This document shows, one piece after another, positions 6,563 to 12,865 of a DNA stretch of 23,100 bases (its first letter is position 1; every line of letters begins with the position of its first letter). Origin of the DNA: RSA11 sp036564135 (lineage in GTDB: Bacteria > Actinomycetota > Thermoleophilia > Solirubrobacterales > 70-9); assembly GCA_036564135.1 (NCBI GenBank), contig DATCLC010000055.1, positions 1 to 23,100 of the forward strand. Reading direction: 5' to 3'. Made by a program: the position numbers and the translations under genes. The notes below the pieces were generated by a model, which had not been told where the DNA came from, ran no database searches, and saw only the letters and a program-made list of their open reading frames with translations.

Positions 6563-7897
6563 TCAGCCCGCCCCGCGCGCCGCGCGCCTCGCGGCGGCGA
6601 GCTCGCGGCGCACGACGTCGATCTGGTCGGGGATGCGCAGGCGCTCCTCGAGGATCGGGATCGCCTCCTCGGGTCGCCCCGAGAGCCGTAGGGCGTTGCC
6701 GAGGTTGAACAGCGCGTAGGCGTAGTTGAGGTCGTCGGTGCCGGGCGGGAACGCGCGCACGGCGCGCTTCAGGATCGGCACGGCCTCGGCGTAGCGCCCC
6801 TGCTGGATCAGCTCGTAGCCCCGGTTGTTGAGCGCGGCCCCCAGCTCGGGGTTCGACCCCGAGGCGGTGACGACCGGCTCGCGGTCCGAGGGTTCGGCCT
6901 GGGAGGGGTCCGGCTCCCGCGCCGCGTCGCCCCGCGCGCCGTCGTCCTGGCGACGCTCCTCTCCCTGCGCGCGCTGAACGGGATCCTCGGCGGACTCGTT
7001 GCCGCCCAGCGCGATCACGAGCGCGACCGCCGCCGCGATCACGCCGAGACCTAGGGCGAGCGCGGCCGCGACGCGCGCTCGGGGCCGCGCGGGCGAGGGC
7101 GCGAGCTCCGGCGACGGAGCCGCAACGGGCGGCGGCGCCGCGGCGACCGGCTGCCGCGGGCTCCGGGCCGCCTCCCCGAGGAGCGCGAGTGCGGCCTCGG
7201 CCGAGCCGGGCCGCGCCTCGGGATCGGGAGAGGTGAGGCGCGCGACCAGCTCTGTGAGCCGCGGGTCGGCGTCGTCGCCGAGACAACGGGCGAGCACCAC
7301 GCCGCAGGAGTAGAGATCGGTGCGGGGGCTCGCGGGATCGCCCTGCCAGAGCTCGGGCGCCATGTAGCGCGCCGTTCCGGGGATCTGTCCGGTCCTCGTG
7401 AGCGCGGTCGCCTCCTCGGGCCGCGCGATGCCGAAGTCGCTGAGGCAGGCGCGCCCGTCCGGGGCGAACAGCACGTTCCCGGGCTTGACGTCGCGGTGGA
7501 CGATCCCGGCGTCGTGGATGTGGGCGAGCGCCGCGAGCAGGTCGCGCGCCAGGCGCTCGCAGTCGATCGCGCGCCCCTCGTCCAGCCGGCGCGCCAGCGA
7601 GCCCCCGGGCAGGTACGCCATCACGAGGAACGGGTGATCCCCGTCCGCGTCGAAGTCGTAGACCGAGACCAGGTTGGGGTGCTGAAGCCGCGCTGCGATC
7701 CGGGCCTCCCGCCGAAAGCGCGCGAGCCAGGCGGCGTCGGAGGCGAGCCCCTCCGAGAGCACCTTGACCGCGACCGGTCGCTCGAGCAGCGTGTCGCGCG
7801 CGAGCCACACCGAGGCTGCCCCGCCGTGGCCCAGCAGGCGCTCGATCTCGTAGCGGCCGCCGCGCAGCCGCGCTCCGCGCTCCAAGATCGGGCTCAT
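6563..7897 (-). CDS. membrane Ser/Thr protein kinase with C-terminal TPR-like domain
   Basis: Hanks-type kinase, 444 aa. Kinase domain about 16-242: glycine loop LGHGGAASV (22-30), VAVKVL lysine K45, helix-C E64, catalytic HRDVKPGN (134-141) and DFG (154-156), then GTARYMAPELW. After TDLYSCGVVLARCLG (193-207) the chain goes almost directly to DPRLTELVARLTSPDPEARP, so the usual GRPPF... segment of the C-lobe is missing. A Pro/Ala linker leads to one membrane helix (about 275-297), an acidic/charged linker, and about 90 C-terminal residues with two TPR-like repeats (GAALNNRGYELIQQGRYAEA; YAYALFNLGNALRLSGRPEEA). It has no PASTA repeats. The ATG overlaps the HAD stop (ATGA), so the two are co-transcribed and translationally coupled. 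Targets unknown. Confidence 0.9.
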   Translation of the reverse strand: MSPILERGARLRGGRYEIERLLGHGGAASVWLARDTLLERPVAVKVLSEGLASDAAWLARFRREARIAARLQHPNLVSVYDFDADGDHPFLVMAYLPGGSLARRLDEGRAIDCERLARDLLAALAHIHDAGIVHRDVKPGNVLFAPDGRACLSDFGIARPEEATALTRTGQIPGTARYMAPELWQGDPASPRTDLYSCGVVLARCLGDDADPRLTELVARLTSPDPEARPGSAEAALALLGEAARSPRQPVAAAPPPVAAPSPELAPSPARPRARVAAALALGLGVIAAAVALVIALGGNESAEDPVQRAQGEERRQDDGARGDAAREPDPSQAEPSDREPVVTASGSNPELGAALNNRGYELIQQGRYAEAVPILKRAVRAFPPGTDDLNYAYALFNLGNALRLSGRPEEAIPILEERLRIPDQIDVVRRELAAARRAARGAG

Positions 7898-8565
7898 CTC
7901 GAGCCTGAGGCTAGACGGGAGCCCTCGGCGAGCTCGGCGACCGACTGGTAGACGGCGATCGCACCGGCGGCGCGCAGCTCCTCCTCGCCGAAACCGCCGG
8001 TCAGCACGCCCGTCGGGCTCACGCCGGCCCGCGCCGCCGCCTCCACATCCCAGACGGAGTCGCCGATCAGGTCCGCGCGCTCGGTGGGAATCCAGCCCTG
8101 ACGCTCGGCCAGCTTTAGCGCGGCGCGCACCAGGTCGGGCTCGGGCTTGGTCGCCTCCACGTCGGCGGACGTCGTCCAGCCGTCGGTGAGCTCGCGCGCG
8201 CCGAGCAAATCCAAGTAGTGATCGACCTCGTCCTCCTTGGCCGAGGAGGCGAGGATCACGAGCCGGCCGGCGCGCTTCAGCGCCTCGATCAGCTCGCGGG
8301 CCCCTGGAACCGGGCGCACCTCGCCGATCAGCTCCGCGTAACGCTCCCCCTCGGCGGCGCGAATCCGGTCGCCGAGCTCGCGTTCGACGTCGGACCCGGC
8401 GAGCGCCTCGACGAGCTGGTCGCCCCCCATGCCGATGTGGCGGTGGATCCGCCACAGGGGCACGGCGACGCCGGCTGCGGTGAACGCCCGATCCCAAGCC
8501 AGCGCGTGGTGGTAGTTGGAATCGACCAGCGTGCCGTCGATGTCGAGGATCACGACTTCGGTCAT
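7894..8565 (-). CDS. HAD-superfamily hydrolase (phosphoglycolate phosphatase/beta-PGM-like)
   Basis: Small-molecule phosphatase or phosphomutase of the HAD superfamily, 223 aa, with a helical cap (about 16-85). All four motifs are present: DIDGT (D8, D10), ASSAK (S107/S108), TKPEPD (K140) and GDSVWD (D169, D173). The length and cap type match the phosphoglycolate phosphatase/beta-phosphoglucomutase group; the substrate cannot be assigned. The ATG at 8565 has AGGGGG eight bases upstream. Its TGA overlaps the start of the kinase gene by 4 nt, suggesting a two-gene operon and perhaps a joint role, such as metabolite sensing. It is divergent from the SDR gene, with 89 bp between start codons. Confidence 0.88.
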   Translation of the reverse strand: MTEVVILDIDGTLVDSNYHHALAWDRAFTAAGVAVPLWRIHRHIGMGGDQLVEALAGSDVERELGDRIRAAEGERYAELIGEVRPVPGARELIEALKRAGRLVILASSAKEDEVDHYLDLLGARELTDGWTTSADVEATKPEPDLVRAALKLAERQGWIPTERADLIGDSVWDVEAAARAGVSPTGVLTGGFGEEELRAAGAIAVYQSVAELAEGSRLASGSR

Positions 8566-8598
8566 CCGAAAGCCCCCTGTCCCGCGGCACCTACCCCA

Positions 8599-8628
8599 CG
8601 CGCCGGTGAGGAAAACGGCGCCGGCGCG
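8599..8628. promoter_or_regulatory. inverted repeat between divergent HAD and SDR genes
   Basis: CGCGCCGG (8599-8606) and CCGGCGCG (8621-8628) are perfect 8-bp arms 14 nt apart, within the shared promoter region. It could be an operator, but such GC-only arms also arise by chance in this genome. Confidence 0.3.
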
Positions 8629-8641
8629 GGTGGCTTCGTGG

Positions 8642-8647
8642 CAGGAT
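8642..8647 (+). promoter_or_regulatory. weak -10-like hexamer, leaderless start of SDR
   Basis: CAGGAT followed by exactly 7 nt, then the GTG at 8655, with no Shine-Dalgarno. It differs from the TANNNT form in its first base but has the same spacing. Confidence 0.35.
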
Positions 8648-8654
8648 CGGCGCC

Positions 8655-9485
8655 GTGGAACGGATCGAGCTCCCGGGCAAGGTCGCGCTCGTGACCGGCG
8701 CCGCCCGCGGGATCGGCCTCGCGACGGCGAAGCTCCTGCACGCGCGCGGCGCGATGGTCGCCGTCGTCGACCTCGACGCGGAGCGTGCGGCTGAGGCGGC
8801 CGCCGCGGTCGGCCCACGGGCGCTGCCGATCGGCGCCGACGTCACGGACTCGGCGGCGATGGAGCGCGCGGTCGCCGCGACCGTCGAGCGCTTCGGCGGC
8901 CTCGACATCGTCATGGCGAACGCCGGCATCGCGCCCCCGCAGCGCACCGCCGCCGCGATGGGGACCGAGGTCTTCGAGCGCGTCATCGAGGTCGACCTGC
9001 TCGGCGTGTGGCGCACGGTCCGCCCCGCGCTGCCGCAGATCGCCGCGCGGCGGGGACACGTGGTGGTGGTCGCCTCCGTCTACGCGTTCGTGAACGGCGT
9101 GCTCAACTCCCCCTACGCCATGGCGAAGGCGGGCGTGGAGCAGCTCGGCCGGGCGCTGCGCGTGGAGCTGCGCCCGTCCGGCGCCAGTGCCGGCGTGGCC
9201 TACTTCGGCTTCATCGACACCGACATGGTCCGCGACGCGTTCGCCGATCCGGTGACCCAGCAGCTCGAGCGCGCCTTCCCAGACTGGATGCTGCGCCGCC
9301 ACCGGCCGGAGCGCGCCGCGGAGCGGGTCGTGGACGGCATCGAGCGCCGGGCCGCGCGCACGGTCTTCCCGCGCTGGTGGGCGGGGTGGTCGGCGCTGCG
9401 CGGGATCGTGAGCCCGGTGTTCGACGCCTTCCTCGAGCGCGACGAGCGCGTGCAGGACGCCGTGCGCCGCGGCTCGCACCCCTGA
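8655..9485 (+). CDS. short-chain dehydrogenase/reductase (SDR)
   Basis: Classical SDR oxidoreductase, 276 aa. Rossmann motif TGAARGIG (14-21); an aspartate at the end of the second strand (VVDLD, D39) suggests NAD(H) rather than NADP(H). NAG (89-91) follows, then the catalytic triad S141, Y154 and K158 in ASVYAFVNGVLNSPYAMAKAG, with the usual 13-residue Ser-Tyr spacing. The C-terminal extension after about 215 (RPERAAERVVDGIERRAARTVFPRWW) resembles SDRs from actinobacteria of unknown substrate. The GTG start gives a complete N-terminus, and no earlier start improves it. Single gene, divergent from the HAD-kinase operon. Confidence 0.9.
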   Translation: MERIELPGKVALVTGAARGIGLATAKLLHARGAMVAVVDLDAERAAEAAAAVGPRALPIGADVTDSAAMERAVAATVERFGGLDIVMANAGIAPPQRTAAAMGTEVFERVIEVDLLGVWRTVRPALPQIAARRGHVVVVASVYAFVNGVLNSPYAMAKAGVEQLGRALRVELRPSGASAGVAYFGFIDTDMVRDAFADPVTQQLERAFPDWMLRRHRPERAAERVVDGIERRAARTVFPRWWAGWSALRGIVSPVFDAFLERDERVQDAVRRGSHP

Positions 9486-9535
9486 GCCGGACCGCGAGGG
9501 GCTCTCGCACCCGACCGCAGGCGCGGCGCGCCGGC

Positions 9536-9564
9536 TTGGTCAGGGTGCGGCACTCTCGTAGCCT
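9536..9564 (+). promoter_or_regulatory. sigma-70-type promoter of the metallophosphoesterase gene
   Basis: TTGGTC (9536-9541), 17 bp, then TAGCCT (9559-9564). This is the best -35/-10 pair in the window. The ATG follows the -10 by 9 nt, so the transcript would have almost no leader. Confidence 0.55.
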
Positions 9565-9573
9565 CACCTGTGC

Positions 9574-11115
9574 ATGAGCCGGTCCACGCGTGAGCGCTTG
9601 CGACGGCTGGGGCGGTGGGCCGCCCTCACCCTGATCGCCGGGGCGGTCGTCGCGGCTGGGTTCACCCTGGGCTGGCGGCTCGCGGGGCCGTACTCGGCCG
9701 ACACCGCGATCGGCCGCGTCGCCTTCCAGCTCTCGCCCTCGCTGCGTGGGGACGCGGAGGTGATCGTGCCGGTGGCCGACTGGGGCCTCCGCGCCGACGC
9801 GCTCGACGCCCCCCTGCGCATCTCGGCCGAGCTCCGCTCGCTGGACCGGCCCGCGCTGCGGGCCGCTGCGGAGGGCTCGTCGTTCCTGCTCGACGAGATC
9901 GAGGAGGACCTCGCGAAGGGGGCGCGCGACGCGATGATCCGTGGGTTCGCCTGGGGGATCGGCACGAGCGTCGTGCTGCTCGGCCTCGCCACGGCGCTGT
10001 GGCGCGGGCTGCGGCCGCGCTGGGGGCTGGCTGCCGCGGGGGTCGCCGTAATCGTCGTCGTGAGCGGCGCCTCGGTCGCGCTCGTGCGCGGCACGTTCGA
10101 CGCGCGCGCCTTCCAGAGCCCGACGTACTTCGGCCATGGTGACGAGGTCCAGCGGCTGCTCGAGGTGGCCAACGACCCGATCGTGCGCAGCGAGTACGGC
10201 TCGACGGTGGCGAGCATCCTGCGCAGCGTGACCACGGTGCTCGCGGAGGTCCCCGCGGAGGAGCCGACTGGGCGCACGCTCTCGCTCGCCTCCGACTTCC
10301 ACGCCAACGCGCTCGTCGTCAGCCCGCTGGCCGAGGCCATCGGCGACGAACCGTTGCTGCTCGCCGGCGACTTCGGGCAGCGCGGCGGCGCGGCCGAGGC
10401 GGCGCTGCTCGCGCCGCGCATCTCCGCGCTGGGCCGGCGCGTGGTCGCGGTTTCGGGCAACCACGACAGCCGCCGGGTGATGAGCGCCCTCGCCGATCAG
10501 GGCGTGAGGGTGCTCGGCACCGACACCGACGTCGCCGACGACGAGCCGGCAAGGTTCGTCGCGGAGGTCGACGGGCTGCGCGTAGCGGGCTTCCCGGACC
10601 CGCTCGAGTGGCCCGGCACGAGCGATCCGCCCGAGCGGCCGGTGACCTTCAACGACCTGGAGAACCCCGAGGAGGCGTTCGAGCGCGCCGCCGACGAGCT
10701 CTGGCGCTGGTTCGACTCGCTCCAGCCGCCGCCGGACATCGTCATGGTCCACCAGAACGCCCTGGCGCAGCGCCTGGCCGAGGTGCTGCACGAGCGCGGC
10801 GAGGAGCACGGCCTCGTGATCGTCACCGGCCACGACCACCGCCAGCACATCGACCGCTGGGGCGACATCGTCGTCGTCGACGGCGGCTCGGTGGGCGCCG
10901 GCGGGATCTTCGACGCGGGCCGCGAGGCGATCGGCTTCGCCCGCCTGCACTTCTCGGCGGCGACCCCGGCGCTGCAGGCCGTCGACCTGATCGCGATCGA
11001 GCCGTTCAGCGGCCAGGCGCGCGCCGCGCGCGTCGCGATCCGCGAGCTTTGCCCCGACGAGGAGCGCTGCAGCTTCGAGCCGGAGCCGCTCGCGAGCGCG
11101 ACCGCGCGGCCGTAG
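9574..11115 (+). CDS. membrane-anchored calcineurin-like metallophosphoesterase
   Basis: Predicted binuclear-metal phosphoesterase, 513 aa. Motifs of the calcineurin-like family occur in order: SDFHAN (D241, H243), GDFGQ (D266), GNHD (N296, H297), VHQN (H393) and GHDH (H420, H422). The first 172 residues are different. A basic start and membrane helix (about 15-37) are followed by a roughly 90-residue soluble stretch, then two more hydrophobic helices (about 125-142 and 151-171). Positive-inside reasoning places the phosphoesterase domain outside the membrane, so it would act on extracellular or membrane-lipid phosphates; this is inference. Residue 443 onward is an alpha/beta tail with two cysteines near the end. 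A strong hairpin follows the stop. Confidence 0.87.
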   Translation: MSRSTRERLRRLGRWAALTLIAGAVVAAGFTLGWRLAGPYSADTAIGRVAFQLSPSLRGDAEVIVPVADWGLRADALDAPLRISAELRSLDRPALRAAAEGSSFLLDEIEEDLAKGARDAMIRGFAWGIGTSVVLLGLATALWRGLRPRWGLAAAGVAVIVVVSGASVALVRGTFDARAFQSPTYFGHGDEVQRLLEVANDPIVRSEYGSTVASILRSVTTVLAEVPAEEPTGRTLSLASDFHANALVVSPLAEAIGDEPLLLAGDFGQRGGAAEAALLAPRISALGRRVVAVSGNHDSRRVMSALADQGVRVLGTDTDVADDEPARFVAEVDGLRVAGFPDPLEWPGTSDPPERPVTFNDLENPEEAFERAADELWRWFDSLQPPPDIVMVHQNALAQRLAEVLHERGEEHGLVIVTGHDHRQHIDRWGDIVVVDGGSVGAGGIFDAGREAIGFARLHFSAATPALQAVDLIAIEPFSGQARAARVAIRELCPDEERCSFEPEPLASATARP

Positions 11116-11161
11116 CGGCAGCAGGGCCGGCCTCCCCCCGGCGGCCGGCCCCACTGCCGCT
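11114..11161 (+). terminator. long stem-loop after the metallophosphoesterase gene
   Basis: Outer 8-bp stem (11114-11121 with 11154-11161), a 2-nt internal mismatch, then a perfect 9-bp stem (11124-11132 with 11143-11151). It starts inside the TAG stop. No U-tract, so the terminator role is inferred from strength and position. Confidence 0.5.
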
Positions 11162-11281
11162 TCCGGCCGCACGCTTCGCTTGCGTGTTGGCACCGTAGTC
11201 GGCACGGCGGCGCCGACCTAAATAGAACATTCGTCCAGATTCGGCGGAAACGCTCAAGTTGCGGCACTTGGCCTCCGCGCG

Positions 11282-11320
11282 CGACTTCGACGTTTGGTGG
11301 GATCAACCGTCGTTAGGTCG
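11282..11320 (+). repeat. 39-bp intergenic repeat, unit A1
   Basis: Begins CGACTTCGACGTTTGGTGGG and ends GTTAGGTCG. It differs from unit B2 (19277) by one base in 39. The interior can fold: CGACG pairs with CGTCG and TTGG with TCAA around TGGGA. Its start is exactly 60 bp before that of unit A2. Confidence 0.85.
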
Positions 11321-11341
11321 ATGCCGCGGAGGGGCCGGCCA

Positions 11342-11380
11342 CGACTTCGACGTTTCGTCGGATCACTCGTCGAGCCGGCC
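11342..11380 (+). repeat. 39-bp intergenic repeat, unit A2 (degenerate)
   Basis: Matches A1 at 26 of the first 30 positions and 29 of 39 overall, with decay at the 3' end. It carries TTTCGT where A1 has TTTGGT, the variant also seen in B1. It ends about 22 bp before the osmC -10 candidate. Confidence 0.7.
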
Positions 11381-11402
11381 GACCCGCCGCGCCCGAAGCG
11401 GG

Positions 11403-11408
11403 TAGGTT
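11403..11408 (+). promoter_or_regulatory. candidate -10 of osmC
   Basis: TAGGTT lies 39 bp before the ATG, leaving a leader of about 33 nt with GAGGTGG (11438-11444) as the ribosome site. The -35 position would fall at the end of repeat A2. No consensus -35. Confidence 0.35.
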
Positions 11409-11447
11409 CGGGTCCGAGGACGAAGTTCGACTGAAGCGAGGTGGACG

Positions 11448-11873
11448 ATGGCGGCTGAGAGCAAGGCGACGACGGTCTGGGAGGGCAGCCTCTTTGAGGG
11501 ACGCGGCACGACGAGTTTCGCGAGCGGCACGTTCGAGGACGTCGAGGTCACGTGGGCCCGGCGGACCGAGCGCACGGAGGGCACCACGAGCCCGGAGGAG
11601 CTGCTCGCTGCCGCGCACGCCTCCTGCTACTGCATGGCGCTCTCCAACATCCTGGCCGAGGCGGGTAACGCCCCGGAGCGGCTCGAGGCGACGGCGACCG
11701 TGGGCTTCGTTCCCGGCGAGGGCGTGAGCGGGTCCCACATCGAGGTGCGCGGGCGCGTACCCGGGATCGATCAGCAGGCCTTCGAGCAGGCCGCGCAGGA
11801 CGCCGGCAAGAACTGCCCGATCTCGCAGGCGCTCGCGATCGAGATCACGGTCGACGCGACGCTCGAGAGCTAG
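11448..11873 (+). CDS. osmC: OsmC-type organic hydroperoxide/peroxiredoxin-like protein
   Basis: Cysteine-based thiol peroxidase of the OsmC group, 141 aa, the normal length. The two redox cysteines are in HASCYCMAL (C60) and KNCPISQAL (C123). E51 in SPEELLAAAHASC matches the conserved Glu before the first cysteine. An extra C62 is two residues from C60. The start has a GAGGTGG ribosome site. The product would reduce organic hydroperoxides, and may use reducing power that the neighbouring pentose phosphate genes supply; this link is inferred from position only. Its TAG stop shares the tetranucleotide CTAG with the stop of the convergent glucokinase gene, so the two coding regions overlap tail to tail. 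Confidence 0.92.
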   Translation: MAAESKATTVWEGSLFEGRGTTSFASGTFEDVEVTWARRTERTEGTTSPEELLAAAHASCYCMALSNILAEAGNAPERLEATATVGFVPGEGVSGSHIEVRGRVPGIDQQAFEQAAQDAGKNCPISQALAIEITVDATLES

Positions 11874-12865
11874 GCGCCGGCCGCGGGGCTCGCGGGCACC
11901 GCGCGCTCGCCGGCCACCAGCAGCGAGGCGCCGATCGCGCCGCCCAGGTCGCCGAGCTTGGCGAGGACGAGGTGCGGCGGGCGGTCGTCGCGGAAGAGGT
12001 GCGGGACCATCGCGGCGCGCAGGCGCTCGCCGTGCGACTCGCCGAAGCGCACGCCCATGCCGCCGCCGAGCACGATCGCGTCGATGTCGAGCAGGTTGAT
12101 CGTCGAGGCGACGGCGATCGCGATCGCCTCGATCGCCTGGTCGATGAGCTCGGCGGCGAGCGCGTCCTGCTCGCGCAGCGCTCGCGCCCAGATGCCGCTG
12201 GTGAGGCGGTCGCGCCCCTTCTCCTTCATGAGCTCGAACAGCACGGTCGGCTCGCCAGCCTCATGCCGCTCGCGCGCCATGCGCTCCATCGAGACCCGGC
12301 CGGCGTAGGCCTCCATGCAGCCACGGCGCCCACACGGGCAGATCGCGCCGTCGGATTTGACCACCACGTGACCGAGCTCGCCCGCGGCGCCGCGCCCGAG
12401 CCACGGCCGCCCGTCCAGGAAGATCGCCCCGCCGACGCCGGTGCCCCAGAACACGCCGAGGAACGACGGGTGCTCGCGCCCCGCGCCCAGCTTGAGCTCG
12501 GCGTCAGCGGCGACCTGGACGTCGTTGCCGAGCGCCACGGGTACGCCCAGCTCGCCGCCGAGCGCGTCGGCGAGCGCGAAGGTCCCGTCCCAGCCGGGAA
12601 GGTTCTTGGCGCTCGTCACCGTGCCGGCCTCCGCGTCGACGACGCCGGGCGAACCGACGCCCACGCCGGCCAACCCGGCGACCTCGACCCCGGCGTCCGC
12701 GGCGGCGTCGCGGAGCGTGGCTGCCATCGCGGCGGCGACGTCGCCGGGCCCGCCGTTGCGCGGCGTCTCCCGGCGCGCCCGGCCGACCGGGCGGTTGCCC
12801 TCGTCGACGATCACCGCCTGGATCTTGGTGCCGCCGAGGTCGATCCCGCCGCGGTTGCTGCTCAC
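11870..12865 (-). CDS. glk: ROK family glucokinase
   Basis: ATP-dependent glucose kinase of the ROK family, 331 aa. N-terminal phosphate-binding DLGGTK (9-14), a second domain entrance GVGVGSPGVVD, the sugar-site ELGH, and the zinc-binding CPCGRRGCMEAYAG characteristic of ROK sugar kinases. No N-terminal winged helix, so it is an enzyme and not a ROK repressor. The GTG start at 12865 overlaps the GH15 stop (GTGA), indicating coupled translation behind GH15. Glucose freed by the upstream enzyme would be its substrate, giving glucose 6-phosphate for Pgi and Zwf. Other hexoses cannot be excluded. Last gene of the tkt-pgi-GH15-glk operon; its end meets osmC. Confidence 0.9.
   Translation of the reverse strand: MSSNRGGIDLGGTKIQAVIVDEGNRPVGRARRETPRNGGPGDVAAAMAATLRDAAADAGVEVAGLAGVGVGSPGVVDAEAGTVTSAKNLPGWDGTFALADALGGELGVPVALGNDVQVAADAELKLGAGREHPSFLGVFWGTGVGGAIFLDGRPWLGRGAAGELGHVVVKSDGAICPCGRRGCMEAYAGRVSMERMARERHEAGEPTVLFELMKEKGRDRLTSGIWARALREQDALAAELIDQAIEAIAIAVASTINLLDIDAIVLGGGMGVRFGESHGERLRAAMVPHLFRDDRPPHLVLAKLGDLGGAIGASLLVAGERAVPASPAAGA

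Larger units (their letters stand above)
11116..11447. other. 332-bp intergenic region with repeats
   Basis: I see no gene here. It holds the hairpin after the metallophosphoesterase gene, a short hairpin (CACGC/GCGTG near 11170-11186), an AT-richer spot (TAAATAGAAC near 11219-11228), the two repeat units at 11282 and 11342, and the osmC promoter and ribosome site. Confidence 0.7.

Noticed and set aside
6563..8590. kinase extended to 675 residues
   Set aside because: The extension is the wrong frame of the HAD gene, which has all four HAD motifs in its own frame; the kinase begins at the ATGA overlap.
11116..11281. Riboswitch or small RNA upstream of osmC
   Set aside because: Only simple hairpins are visible; I found no core of a known riboswitch class.
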